Assembly (NCBI GenBank): GCA_015066165.1
Contig: SVOX01000056.1
Span: 1-9,089 of the forward strand
Direction: 5' to 3'
DNA: 9,089 nucleotides
Source of the DNA: Oscillospiraceae bacterium
GTDB taxonomy: Bacteria; Bacillota; Clostridia; Oscillospirales; Acutalibacteraceae
The position numbers and the translations under genes were made by a program. This document shows, one piece after another, positions 1 through 6,660 of the stretch; position 1 is the stretch's first letter; every line of letters starts with the position of its first letter. The notes beneath the pieces were generated by a model. It did no database searches. It was not told the DNA's origin and saw only the letters and a program-made list of their open reading frames with translations.

Positions 1-35
1 CAAGTGATTTAATTAATTTGATAAAATAATCATAT

Positions 36-69
36 CAAAACAGGTACCTATTGACTGGTACCTGTTTTG
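36..69 (-). terminator. Perfect 13-bp hairpin, likely terminator of the operon and spoVAC remnant
   Basis: The arms at 36-48 and 57-69 (CAAAACAGGTACC and its exact complement) enclose an 8-nt loop. The arms end in a T-rich segment on either strand, so the hairpin could terminate in both directions. It lies 2 nt beyond the stop codon of the spoVAC remnant. It is the first terminator reached by minus-strand transcripts of the oxidoreductase operon, which probably read through the remnant. Confidence 0.75.
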
Positions 70-71
70 CT

Positions 72-200
72 TTATATTACTGTTGTAACCCAATAAATTA
101 TTCCATAAACAACGCTTGCCGAGATACCATAAACTATTACAGGTCCTGCGATTTTAAACATATTTGCGCCGACGCCGAGGACAAACACCTCTGCTTGTGG
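72..200 (-). pseudogene. C-terminal remnant of a second spoVAC homologue
   Basis: Read on the minus strand, this stretch encodes 42 residues and a TAA stop. It contains GVGANMFKIAGPVIVYG, identical to the C-terminal part of the intact SpoVAC encoded at 4085-4531. By hand alignment, 31 of 42 residues and about 92 of 129 bases match that gene without gaps. Many base differences fall at third codon positions, so both copies evolved as coding DNA and this is not a fresh duplication. An in-frame TGA at 201-203 and then the end of the quinone oxidoreductase gene (stop codon at 215-217) replace the missing N-terminal two thirds. No ribosome binding site or usable start was seen, so it is probably not expressed as a protein. 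Confidence 0.85.
72..200 (-). repeat. Left copy of spoVAC 3'-end direct repeat
   Basis: This 129-bp block aligns without gaps to 4085-4213 in the same orientation, at about 71% identity by hand count. The best block is a 23-bp exact match, 142-164 against 4155-4177. Together the two copies bracket the operon and its AraC-type regulator. Confidence 0.8.
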
Positions 201-214
201 TCAAGTAGGACCCA

Positions 215-1198
215 TTAATTTACAGTTAAAACCACCTTGCCGACATTCTGTCCTTTATATAAAATATCGTGGGCTTCTTCGGCTTGTTCAATGGGTAACA
301 CTTTATAAATTGTAGGTTTAACTTCTCCGCTTTCAACTTTTGGCCATACATCTTCTACAAGTTTTGCCAAAATTTGCGCCTTTACTTCGGGAGTTCGTGA
401 ACGGAGTGTAGAGCCAATTATTCTAACATTTCTTACATAGATATTTTTAAGGTCTATTTCGGTTTTTGTGCCTGCCAAAGCGGCAATCATAATCCAACGG
501 GCGCCATGCTTTAAATAATGAATACATTTGCCCATTATCTCTCCGCCCAAGCAGTCAATAGCAACGTCAACGGGATGTCCGTTTTCTAATTCTTCTTTTA
601 AAACTTCGGAAATGTCTTCTTTTGTTGTAACTACTACTCTATCGGCGTTAAGGTGTTTTATATTATTGGCAATTTCTTTGGTCAAAACGGTAGTGATTAC
701 ACGAATACCAAATGCTTTTGCCATTGGGATTATAACAGAGGCCAAACCGCTTGCTCCTGCGTTCATGAGCAGGGTGTCGCCCTTTTTAATATTGCCTTCA
801 ATGAATAAATTTAGATAAGCAGTTGCAAATGCTTCGGGAATAGCCGCCGCTTCAACCATAGAACAGTTTTTGGGAACAGGCATAAGCATATCGTATTTAA
901 TGTTTGCGTATTCGGCATAACCGCCACCACCAAGCAAAGCGCAAACCTTATCACCAATTTTCCAGTTAGACTTTTCTTTTGCGCCGTCGGCTATTTCTAC
1001 TATAGTACCTGCAATTTCAAGTCCCATCCATTCAGGGCAACCTGCGGGTGGTGGATAATCACCTTCTCTTTGCATTAAATCCGCTCTGTTTAGCGCCGCG
1101 GCTTCAATTTTAACAAGGCAATCATCATTACTTAAAATCGGGTCAGGAACATCGTCCCATCTTAAAGATTTATCATCATTTACAAGTATTGCTTTCAT
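215..1198 (-). CDS. Zinc-independent quinone oxidoreductase, PIG3-like (MDR superfamily)
   Basis: This 327-residue protein is probably a cytosolic NAD(P)H-dependent reductase of quinones or other activated carbonyl/enone compounds. The N-terminal GroES-like domain carries the PIG3/TP53I3-type signature ALNRADLMQREGDYPPPAG (about residues 35-53), then GLEIAGTIVEI and a GGGGYAEYA loop near 90-98. The nucleotide-binding domain has AGASGLASV at 147-155, in place of the usual AGASGVG; the last glycine of the motif is lost. No cysteine/histidine cluster for catalytic or structural zinc is seen. The length is normal for the family. Its ATG overlaps the TGA of the preceding gene by 4 bp, and an AAAGGATGG ribosome binding site precedes it. 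It is the last gene of the three-gene operon. The family is clear; the true substrate is unknown. Confidence 0.88.
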   Translation of the reverse strand: MKAILVNDDKSLRWDDVPDPILSNDDCLVKIEAAALNRADLMQREGDYPPPAGCPEWMGLEIAGTIVEIADGAKEKSNWKIGDKVCALLGGGGYAEYANIKYDMLMPVPKNCSMVEAAAIPEAFATAYLNLFIEGNIKKGDTLLMNAGASGLASVIIPMAKAFGIRVITTVLTKEIANNIKHLNADRVVVTTKEDISEVLKEELENGHPVDVAIDCLGGEIMGKCIHYLKHGARWIMIAALAGTKTEIDLKNIYVRNVRIIGSTLRSRTPEVKAQILAKLVEDVWPKVESGEVKPTIYKVLPIEQAEEAHDILYKGQNVGKVVLTVN

Positions 1199-2133
1199 AC
1201 ATTTCCATCCTTTAATAATTCTAATTCTATTTTTAAGCCATCCTCTATTGAAAAAAAATCGCTTTTCGTAAGACCTGTGGCTTTTAAGATTTTGCTGTTA
1301 TCAATTTTACGGTCAAATAACCTGTCATAAATCAATGTATAATAATTGTTATAATTTACAGCTTCTAAAAATTCTTTTGTAGAAACCCATTCGAATTTTG
1401 CGCCGATATTTTTTTCGTAAAGCTTCGCCACTTCTCCCCAAGTGAGATTTTGAGCAGAAGACACTGTATATGCCTCGCAAAATGTTTCAGGTTTCAATAA
1501 CAAATTCGCTATCAATTTCCCAACGTTACCCGCCCAATCAATACCTGCTGTTAAGTTTTTTGCTTCTATGGGTAACGGTATTGGTTTTTCTTTTTTGAAA
1601 AGCTCAAACAATTCATAGCCATAATATGTAACCAAATCAAAACGAAGCTTTGAAAAAGAAATTACAGGGCGCACAACCGTCCAGTGTTCCCCTTTGCGCT
1701 CGTTATATAAGTATTTCTCAAGTTTTGCTTTTGAAAGAGCATATTTTTCGGTCTTCAAAAATTCCTTGTCTTTTGATATGTCTAAAAGTTTGGGTGCGGT
1801 TTCAGTAACGGGGATTTGCTCATTGGCATAAACGCGATAAGAAGATAAAACTATAAGATGCTCTGTTTTTGAAATTAAAAGTTCGTGTATAAACTGATAA
1901 ACTTCAACATCGGGATAGTGAATAAAGTTGACTATGCCGTTATACTTTCTATCCTTTAAAAACTCTTTTAAAGTTTCTAAATTCGCATCGCATTTATAGT
2001 AATTCAAATTCTTGTTTTGCGATATTTTATCCTCAAGGCATATTATATCCACGTTGAAATCAAGTTCTAATAATTCCCTTGCGGTATAGGTTCCAAGTGT
2101 ACCGCCACCGCCTATAAGTAATACCTTTTTCAT
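1195..2133 (-). CDS. NAD-dependent epimerase/dehydratase-like protein (extended SDR)
   Basis: This 312-residue protein has the extended short-chain dehydrogenase layout. An N-terminal Rossmann fold carries GGGGTLG (residues 8-14, matching GxxGxxG), a conserved SSYRVY strand lies near 97-102, and the catalytic pair is YALSK (Tyr131, Lys135; YxxxK). Family members oxidise, epimerise or dehydrate nucleotide sugars or related hydroxyl compounds using NAD(P). The C-terminal substrate domain (about 170-312) is less recognisable, so the substrate cannot be named. The start is set by an AAGGAGA ribosome binding site and by the ATGA overlap (2130-2133) with the upstream Gfo/Idh/MocA gene. It also overlaps the downstream quinone oxidoreductase by 4 bp, which points to translational coupling. 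It could also be a sugar reductase or an atypical SDR acting on a non-nucleotide substrate. Confidence 0.82.
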   Translation of the reverse strand: MKKVLLIGGGGTLGTYTARELLELDFNVDIICLEDKISQNKNLNYYKCDANLETLKEFLKDRKYNGIVNFIHYPDVEVYQFIHELLISKTEHLIVLSSYRVYANEQIPVTETAPKLLDISKDKEFLKTEKYALSKAKLEKYLYNERKGEHWTVVRPVISFSKLRFDLVTYYGYELFELFKKEKPIPLPIEAKNLTAGIDWAGNVGKLIANLLLKPETFCEAYTVSSAQNLTWGEVAKLYEKNIGAKFEWVSTKEFLEAVNYNNYYTLIYDRLFDRKIDNSKILKATGLTKSDFFSIEDGLKIELELLKDGNV

Positions 2134-3143
2134 TTGCCTTCTCCTTTATAGTTACAAGTTTCCAAAATAAGTTTATATAAATCGAGTTCATAATCGAGTG
2201 TGTATGGATTTTTTATTTCTTCAGTACACATTTTATAAAATCCATCGAGCATTGCACCTAATCGACTACATGGTTCGCTGTATCCTGTCACACCTTTCTC
2301 ATGCCAATTTTCTTTTGCAGTTCTTAAAACGCATTTTGTCACAAGTTTTTCACCGTCTACATACCATTCAAGCGGATTAAGCTCTAAAGTAGCATTTTCA
2401 CAGTTAATTACAAGTTGGCGCCTTGCAAAACCCGAAACTTCTACAGCGGTAGTTTTAATAAAGGAATATCCTTTTTCATATTCCAAAACCGCCATAGAAA
2501 AATCATCAGCAGTTACACCGTCAAGATGTGTTGATTTATTTAGCGGTATTATTTTTTCAGGTTTTCCCTGTAGCGTTAAAACCAAATCTAAAAGATGGCA
2601 CCCGAGAAAAAACATCATACCCGACGGCAAATCTTTAAGCCACTGGCGAGTTTCTTGAGAAAGCCAACAGTTCATTTGCGCCTCAACACTTATAATCTCG
2701 CCAAATTCACCGTTTTTAACACGCGAAAGCATTTCTTTTATTAAAGGATTATAACGGTACATATATCCAGTATGAAAGACTTTACCTGTTTTTTTCATGA
2801 TAGAAATCAGTTCTTCAAAATCGCAAAGCTCCCTGCCTCCCGGTTTTTCCATATGTATATGCTTATGAGCTTTTGCCGCCATTAAAGCATATTTTGTAAG
2901 ATATATTTCATCTGTTTCTATGGCGACCGCTTCAATTTCGGGATTATTTAAAACCTCATCTAAAGATAACTCTTCATATCCGTCAAAAACACTTAATTTG
3001 TCGGAAAGCCTTTGCTTTTCATTTTCGGGCAAAACATATCCCACTATTTCAAATTTATCTTTCTGTTTTTTAAGTGTTTTAAAAACATCTGTGGAATGGC
3101 TATATATATTTAGACCTATTTGAGCAATTTTAATTTTTTGCAT
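2130..3143 (-). CDS. Gfo/Idh/MocA-family oxidoreductase
   Basis: This 337-residue NAD(P)-dependent dehydrogenase belongs to the glucose-fructose oxidoreductase / inositol dehydrogenase / rhizopine catabolism family. The N-terminal Rossmann domain starts IKIAQIGLN, a degenerate dinucleotide-binding loop with only one of the usual glycines. HMEKPGG at 97-103 supplies the family's EKP lysine (Lys100). GCHLLD at 181-186 matches the GxHxxD motif, with His183 and Asp186 near the substrate site. The ATG at 3143 has a GGGGGAG ribosome binding site about 7 nt upstream. A longer open frame to 3314 is rejected because it would run through the promoter and into the regulator gene. It is the first gene of the operon, coupled to the epimerase by an ATGA overlap. 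The substrate is probably a sugar or polyol by family habit, but which one is not visible. Confidence 0.88.
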   Translation of the reverse strand: MQKIKIAQIGLNIYSHSTDVFKTLKKQKDKFEIVGYVLPENEKQRLSDKLSVFDGYEELSLDEVLNNPEIEAVAIETDEIYLTKYALMAAKAHKHIHMEKPGGRELCDFEELISIMKKTGKVFHTGYMYRYNPLIKEMLSRVKNGEFGEIISVEAQMNCWLSQETRQWLKDLPSGMMFFLGCHLLDLVLTLQGKPEKIIPLNKSTHLDGVTADDFSMAVLEYEKGYSFIKTTAVEVSGFARRQLVINCENATLELNPLEWYVDGEKLVTKCVLRTAKENWHEKGVTGYSEPCSRLGAMLDGFYKMCTEEIKNPYTLDYELDLYKLILETCNYKGEGK

Positions 3144-3165
3144 TAAAACTCCCCCTTTTTTTATA

Positions 3166-3194
3166 ATTGTACCATCTTGTTTTTTTATAAACAA
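3166..3194 (-). promoter_or_regulatory. Predicted sigma-A promoter of the oxidoreductase operon
   Basis: On the minus strand, TTGTTT (3189-3194) and TACAAT (3166-3171) are separated by exactly 17 nt. The -10 box lies 22 nt upstream of the ATG of the Gfo/Idh/MocA gene. Each -35 of the divergent pair lies inside the spacer of the other promoter, so a single bound regulator could affect both directions. Confidence 0.6.
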
Positions 3195-3205
3195 TATGTT
3201 ATTAT
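3177..3205 (+). promoter_or_regulatory. Predicted promoter of the AraC-family regulator
   Basis: On the plus strand, TTGTTT (3177-3182) and TATTAT (3200-3205) are separated by 17 nt, followed by a leader of roughly 40 nt. The two -35 boxes of this promoter and the divergent operon promoter form a small inverted repeat, TTGTTT-6 nt-AAACAA. The DNA is A/T-rich, so chance matches are easier here than in balanced sequence. Confidence 0.45.
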
Positions 3206-3251
3206 ATATTAAAAGAGGTAATATTATCTTAAATTCGGGCGGTGTTATATC

Positions 3252-4010
3252 TTGACTGAAGCAAATTTCTATAAATCTTTTAATTTTAATTTTTATAAAT
3301 TCAACAAATATCACCTAAACGACCAAACCAACTCCGAATGTCCTTTGCATTATTTTGGCTGTATTATTAACGGAAAAGGTAAAATAACAACTAAACACAC
3401 CGTTTTAACACTCGGTGAAGGCGAAATTTTTTATATTCCAAAAGGTCTTAAATATCGATCGGAATGGTTTTCGACTAACAATGATGAAACAAAATTTTAT
3501 TCGTTTGGTTTTAAAATATCGCCAATTAATAAAAATTTTGTTTTGCAAAAAATAGATTGTTCAAAAAAATGTTTTGAAATTTTTAAAGAACTTTATAACG
3601 AAGTACCTATTACCAGTAAAGGTATCGGAAAACTTTATTATTTTTTCACCCAAGTATCCGATGATATGATAGAAGCGAAAAACCAAAATTCAAATCCCAC
3701 CATAGCAAAAGCAATTGAATTTTTAGAACAAAACCCCAATTTGAATATTTCTCAATTAGCGAGGCTGTGTTCCGTCAGCGAATCAAACATTTATCCCCTG
3801 TTTAAGAAAACCTTAAATAAAACTCCAAACGAGATAAAACAGAATATAATGTGTGAAAAAGCAAAAGTTTTGCTGATAACCACTGATAAATCTATTCAGG
3901 AAATTAGCGATTCTTTGGGTTTTAGTTCAACTTCTTATTTTAGAAAGGTATTGCGTAAATACTTTGATAAGACACCTAAAGAAATTCGCAAGTCCGCTAA
4001 AAACATATAA
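3252..4010 (+). CDS. AraC-family transcriptional regulator
   Basis: This 252-residue DNA-binding regulator has an N-terminal cupin-like sensing domain, with GCIINGKGKI near 36-45 and GEGEIFYIPKG near 55-65, as in sugar-responsive AraC proteins. The C-terminal AraC/XylS DNA-binding domain (about 148-248) has two helix-turn-helix units: ISQLARLCSVSESNIYPLFK near 166-185, and SIQEISDSLGFSSTSYFRKV near 214-233 followed by the typical KTPKEIR. The start is a TTG at 3252, chosen because GGCGGTG at 3238-3244 gives a 7-nt spacing; no ATG occurs before residue 139 and an in-frame TAA lies upstream at 3219. It is divergent from the operon with a 108-bp gap, so it most likely controls that operon and perhaps itself. 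The effector is unknown. Confidence 0.88.
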   Translation: MTEANFYKSFNFNFYKFNKYHLNDQTNSECPLHYFGCIINGKGKITTKHTVLTLGEGEIFYIPKGLKYRSEWFSTNNDETKFYSFGFKISPINKNFVLQKIDCSKKCFEIFKELYNEVPITSKGIGKLYYFFTQVSDDMIEAKNQNSNPTIAKAIEFLEQNPNLNISQLARLCSVSESNIYPLFKKTLNKTPNEIKQNIMCEKAKVLLITTDKSIQEISDSLGFSSTSYFRKVLRKYFDKTPKEIRKSAKNI

Positions 4011-4037
4011 AAAGCTTGACTGTTCGGTCAAGCTTTT
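4010..4037 (+). terminator. Hairpin terminator between the AraC gene and spoVAC (convergent)
   Basis: An 11-bp perfect stem, AAAAGCTTGAC with its complement, encloses a TGTTCG loop. It starts on the last base of the regulator's stop codon and ends in TTTTGTTTATAT. The minus strand also leaves a T-rich tail, so it may serve both the regulator and the converging spoVAC transcript. Confidence 0.7.
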
Positions 4038-4047
4038 GTTTATATCC

Positions 4048-4084
4048 GTCGGCATAGCCGACACATTTTATTACGCATTACACA
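4048..4084. repeat. Short hairpin plus TTACGCATTACACATTA tract, possible dispersed intergenic repeat
   Basis: A compact inverted repeat, GTCGGC-ATA-GCCGAC (4048-4062), is followed by the near-repeating TTACGCATTACACATTA up to the spoVAC stop. The tract looks unlike the surrounding A/T-rich spacers and could be a dispersed repeat or scar at the right edge of the cassette. With only one copy in the window, its repeat nature is inference. Confidence 0.3.
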
Positions 4085-4213
4085 TTAAAACAACGTCGTC
4101 ATCCAATAAACAACCCCATAAATCACACTCGCCACCGTGCCATACACGATCACCGGTCCTGCGATTTTAAACATATTAGCGCCAACACCCAAGACAAATC
4201 CCTCTGCCTTAAA
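4085..4213 (-). repeat. Right copy of spoVAC 3'-end direct repeat
   Basis: The last 43 codons (stop included) of intact spoVAC align without gaps to 72-200. The strongest conservation is in the codons for the NMFKIAGP region. See the left copy for the comparison. Confidence 0.8.
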
Positions 4214-4531
4214 TTCTATTGCCGGAGAAACCACCGCATTTGCAAAACCTGTTATGGGAACGAGCGTCCCCGCTCCCGCAAACTTTGCTATTTTACTAAA
4301 AATTCCAAGAGCGGTTAAAAACGCTGATAAAAATATCAAACTGACCGATACCAAAATTTTGGCTCTTTCTTCATCAAGTGTTAAAGTTTTAGAATAAAGT
4401 TCTAAAAGCAGTTGGCCCAAAACACATATTGAACCGCCCACCAAAAACGCTGCAAAGCAGTCTTTAAAAATTGGCGAAGACGGTGACTGTTTTTTCACCA
4501 TTTTAGCATATCTATCATTATTAGGTCGCAT
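4085..4531 (-). CDS. spoVAC: Stage V sporulation protein AC (SpoVAC)
   Basis: This 148-residue integral membrane protein belongs to the SpoVA machinery, which moves dipicolinic acid (Ca-DPA) into the forespore and out during germination; SpoVAC of Bacillus is described as a mechanosensitive channel. Visible landmarks are the hydrophilic start, AFLVGGSICVLGQ near 28-40, a hydrophobic segment near 58-78, AGAGTLVPITGFANAVVSPA near 85-104, and GVGANMFKIAGPVIVYG near 115-131 leading into the last membrane segment. The length fits the family. The ATG at 4531 has AAGGAG about 10 nt upstream, lying inside the terminator stem of the MATE gene. No spoVAD or spoVAE lies beside it here, which is unusual because the three are normally adjacent; the AraC regulator converges on it instead. 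Confidence 0.92.
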   Translation of the reverse strand: MRPNNDRYAKMVKKQSPSSPIFKDCFAAFLVGGSICVLGQLLLELYSKTLTLDEERAKILVSVSLIFLSAFLTALGIFSKIAKFAGAGTLVPITGFANAVVSPAIEFKAEGFVLGVGANMFKIAGPVIVYGTVASVIYGVVYWMTTLF

Positions 4532-4578
4532 AAAAAAACACTCCTTTTGAGAATATTCTTCGCAACAGGAGTGTTTTT
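4532..4578 (-). terminator. Terminator of the MATE gene that overlaps the spoVAC ribosome binding site
   Basis: Read on the minus strand, AAAAACACTCCT (4578-4567) pairs with AGGAGTGTTTTT (4545-4534) across a 21-nt loop. The run of seven T residues (4538-4532) then leads directly into the spoVAC ATG. The 3' arm contains the AGGAG of spoVAC. Any transcript coming from the MATE gene would stop here, or would have this ribosome binding site paired. Confidence 0.75.
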
Positions 4579-4586
4579 ATACTTTA

Positions 4587-5963
4587 TTAAATTGTTTTTT
4601 CGCAGCTGTCATTAAACATTTTACTAACTTTTTTAAATATTATTATAGCCGATACAATAAGGGCTAAAATACATGCACCCCAAGAAATTGGATACGATAC
4701 GTAAAGTGTGTCGAGCGTATGATGTGCTTTGAAAACTGTAAATATCCAAACAAGACGTACACCGCAAACACCCGAAATTGAAATAAACATTGTCACAAGC
4801 GAATGTCCCATACCACGCACAATACCGTTTAAAACCTCGTAAATACCGCACATAGAATAAAACAAACAAATATAAGACATACGTTTTATACCAAAATCTA
4901 TTGAAGCGGGGCTATCGGTAATATAAAGCGAAAGCAAGTTTGTTTTAAAGGTATAAACTACACTAATAATTACTAAGCTCATAACCGTAACGCAAACAAT
5001 ATTAGTCCAAAACGCTTTTAAGATACGCTTACTGTTTTTGGCGCCAAAGTTTTGACCGGTATAATTAAGCGAAGACTGATGAAACGATTGCATAGCAACA
5101 AATATAAAGCCCTCTATACTTGCCGCTGCTGCATTTCCCGCAATAGCCGCCGCGCCAAAAGAATTTACCGAAGACTGAATTATAACGTTTGAAGCCGAAA
5201 AAACAGATGACTGTATTCCCGTAGGCAGACCAATTTTAACAATTCTTAAAAGTTCTTGGCGATAAACACGAATTTTACGAATTTGGAGTTTAAAGCAGTC
5301 ATTTCTGCGGCAAAGGAATACTACCATAAGCACACAAGAAACAATTTGCGAAGTAACAGTCGCAATAGCAACACCCGCAACATCCAAATCAATAACTGTT
5401 ACAAAAAACACATTCAAAATTACGTTAATAATTCCTGAAAGACTTAAGAATTTAAGAGGCGTTTTAGTATCGCCTGATGCACGGCAAACTGCCGCTGAAA
5501 ACTCGTATATAAGACTTGGTATCATACCGCAAAAATAAATTTTAGTATAAAGTGAAGACAGCGGAAGAATTTCATCAGGTGTTCCCATAAGATGTAAAAG
5601 CGGTTTTGATAAAGTAAGACCTATTGTAGTAATAATTGCACCGCATATCATTGCCAAAGGTATTACGGTATGTACAACACGGGAAATTTTACTGTCATCA
5701 CGCTCACCAACAGCATATGCAACCGCAACGCTGACGCCCGCACCCAAACCGATGAAAAGGTTTACAAAAAGATGGATAAGCGAGTTTGTAGCACCTACTG
5801 CCGCAACGCTGTTACTTCCGCAATACCTACCAACAACCACCAAGTCGGCAGCATTAAAAAGCAACTGCAAAACCGAAGTGCAAATTATCGGCACCGTGTA
5901 CTTTATAATATTTGCAAATATTGGACCGTTGCACATATCTATACGTTTTACCTGTGCGGACAC
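4587..5963 (-). CDS. MATE-family multidrug/toxin efflux transporter
   Basis: This is a polytopic inner-membrane transporter of about 458 residues with around 12 predicted hydrophobic segments in two related halves. Members export cationic drugs or metabolites in exchange for Na+ or H+. The N-terminal signature is typical: GPIFANIIKYTVPIICTSVL, then LFNAADLVVVGRYCGSNSVA and AAVGATNSLIHLFVN. A second-half counterpart reads GLPTGIQSSVFSASNVIIQS and later NFGAKNS. I choose the GTG at 5963, because AGGAG at 5973-5977 directly abuts the upstream ATG (5972) with no spacing but lies 9 nt from this GTG; the difference is three residues. The gene is monocistronic, with its own promoter upstream and a terminator downstream. 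The drug or metabolite carried cannot be predicted. Confidence 0.9.
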   Translation of the reverse strand: MSAQVKRIDMCNGPIFANIIKYTVPIICTSVLQLLFNAADLVVVGRYCGSNSVAAVGATNSLIHLFVNLFIGLGAGVSVAVAYAVGERDDSKISRVVHTVIPLAMICGAIITTIGLTLSKPLLHLMGTPDEILPLSSLYTKIYFCGMIPSLIYEFSAAVCRASGDTKTPLKFLSLSGIINVILNVFFVTVIDLDVAGVAIATVTSQIVSCVLMVVFLCRRNDCFKLQIRKIRVYRQELLRIVKIGLPTGIQSSVFSASNVIIQSSVNSFGAAAIAGNAAAASIEGFIFVAMQSFHQSSLNYTGQNFGAKNSKRILKAFWTNIVCVTVMSLVIISVVYTFKTNLLSLYITDSPASIDFGIKRMSYICLFYSMCGIYEVLNGIVRGMGHSLVTMFISISGVCGVRLVWIFTVFKAHHTLDTLYVSYPISWGACILALIVSAIIIFKKVSKMFNDSCEKTI

Positions 5964-5994
5964 TTTAAACATCTCCTATAAAATTTCTAAAATA

Positions 5995-6022
5995 ATTATA
6001 CCACTTTAAAATGTTATTTCAA
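5995..6022 (-). promoter_or_regulatory. Predicted sigma-A promoter of the MATE transporter gene
   Basis: On the minus strand, TTGAAA (6017-6022) and a perfect TATAAT (5995-6000) are separated by 16 nt. They lie about 30 nt upstream of the proposed GTG start, just after the terminator of the preceding cyclophilin gene. The gene should therefore be transcribed on its own. Confidence 0.7.
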
Positions 6023-6032
6023 GCCAAAATAT

Positions 6033-6060
6033 AAAAAAACCGTGGATTTTCCACGGTTTT
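6033..6060 (-). terminator. Rho-independent terminator of the cyclophilin gene
   Basis: On the minus strand, AAAACCGTGGA pairs with TCCACGGTTTT (stem 6036-6060, 3-nt loop), followed by an unbroken T run (6039-6033). It begins 3 nt after the stop codon of the peptidylprolyl isomerase. Confidence 0.88.
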
Positions 6061-6063
6061 CCC

Positions 6064-6660
6064 TTACATTTCAACAATTTCAATATTTTCAATTTCAACT
6101 GCTACAACAGGTTTATCACCCATACCGGTTTTTACGTTTGCAATAGCATCTACAACGTCCATTCCTTCATAAACCTGTCCAAAAACAGTATGACGGTAAT
6201 CAAGCCAAGGTGTACCGCCCATTTCGCTGTATGCTTTTGCACATTCCGGCGGAAACGCTTCGGGCAAATCTTCCATTTGGTCTAACATATTTGAAGGTAC
6301 TGTGTTTGCTTGAACAATAAAGAACTGACTTCCGTTGGTATTAGGGCCTGAATTTGCCATAGATAAAGCACCGCGAAGATTATGAAGTTCGGGTGAAAAT
6401 TCATCTTCAAACTTTGTGCCCCAAATAGATTCACCGCCAATACCGCTACCCATTGGGTCGCCGCCTTGTATCATAAAATCTTTAATAACACGGTGGAAAA
6501 TAAGACCGTTATAGTAGCCGTTTTTGGCGTGGGTAGTAAAATTTTCAAACGCTTTTGGTGTTTGCTCTTTAAAAAGTTTTATCTTAATATCACCCATTGT
6601 GGTATGCATAATTGCAACCACATCACCCTTTTTTACCGATTCTAACTGTAAATTAGCCAT
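6064..6660 (-). CDS. Cyclophilin-type peptidyl-prolyl cis-trans isomerase
   Basis: This 198-residue cyclophilin catalyses cis-trans isomerisation of X-Pro bonds during protein folding. Most active-site landmarks are present by comparison with human cyclophilin A: FHRVIKDFMIQGGDP at 55-69 supplies the catalytic Arg57 with Phe62, Met63 and Gln65; SMANSGPNTNGSQFF at 100-114 supplies Ala102, Asn103, Gln112 and Phe114; and WLDYRHTVFG at 152-161 supplies Trp152 and His157. A roughly 25-residue insertion (about 122-150, containing PEAFPPECAKAY) separates the last two blocks. There is no signal peptide or lipobox, so it should be cytoplasmic. ATG is preceded by GGAGG with 6-nt spacing. It is divergent from nrdR and shares its promoter region. 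Confidence 0.95.
   Translation of the reverse strand: MANLQLESVKKGDVVAIMHTTMGDIKIKLFKEQTPKAFENFTTHAKNGYYNGLIFHRVIKDFMIQGGDPMGSGIGGESIWGTKFEDEFSPELHNLRGALSMANSGPNTNGSQFFIVQANTVPSNMLDQMEDLPEAFPPECAKAYSEMGGTPWLDYRHTVFGQVYEGMDVVDAIANVKTGMGDKPVVAVEIENIEIVEM

Noticed and set aside
3144..3314. N-terminal extension of the Gfo/Idh/MocA gene by 57 codons
   Set aside because: The extension would cover the predicted promoter, overlap the divergent regulator gene and lack family similarity. ATG 3143 has a strong GGGGGAG site and starts directly at the Rossmann strand.
201..4084. The cassette as a transposon or integrative element in its own right
   Set aside because: No transposase, integrase, terminal inverted repeats or short exact target duplication could be found at the edges. 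Only the diverged spoVAC repeats support insertion.
4552..4582. Sigma-G promoter for spoVAC (GTATA and a downstream GAATATT)
   Set aside because: The -35 fits GHATR, but the -10 matches the CATAMTA consensus poorly and the spacing is slightly long. Not strong enough to list as a feature.
5964..5972. ATG at 5972 as the MATE start
   Set aside because: The AGGAG sequence touches this ATG with no spacing, whereas the GTG three codons later is 9 nt away. The difference is only three residues, so the ATG is not fully excluded.
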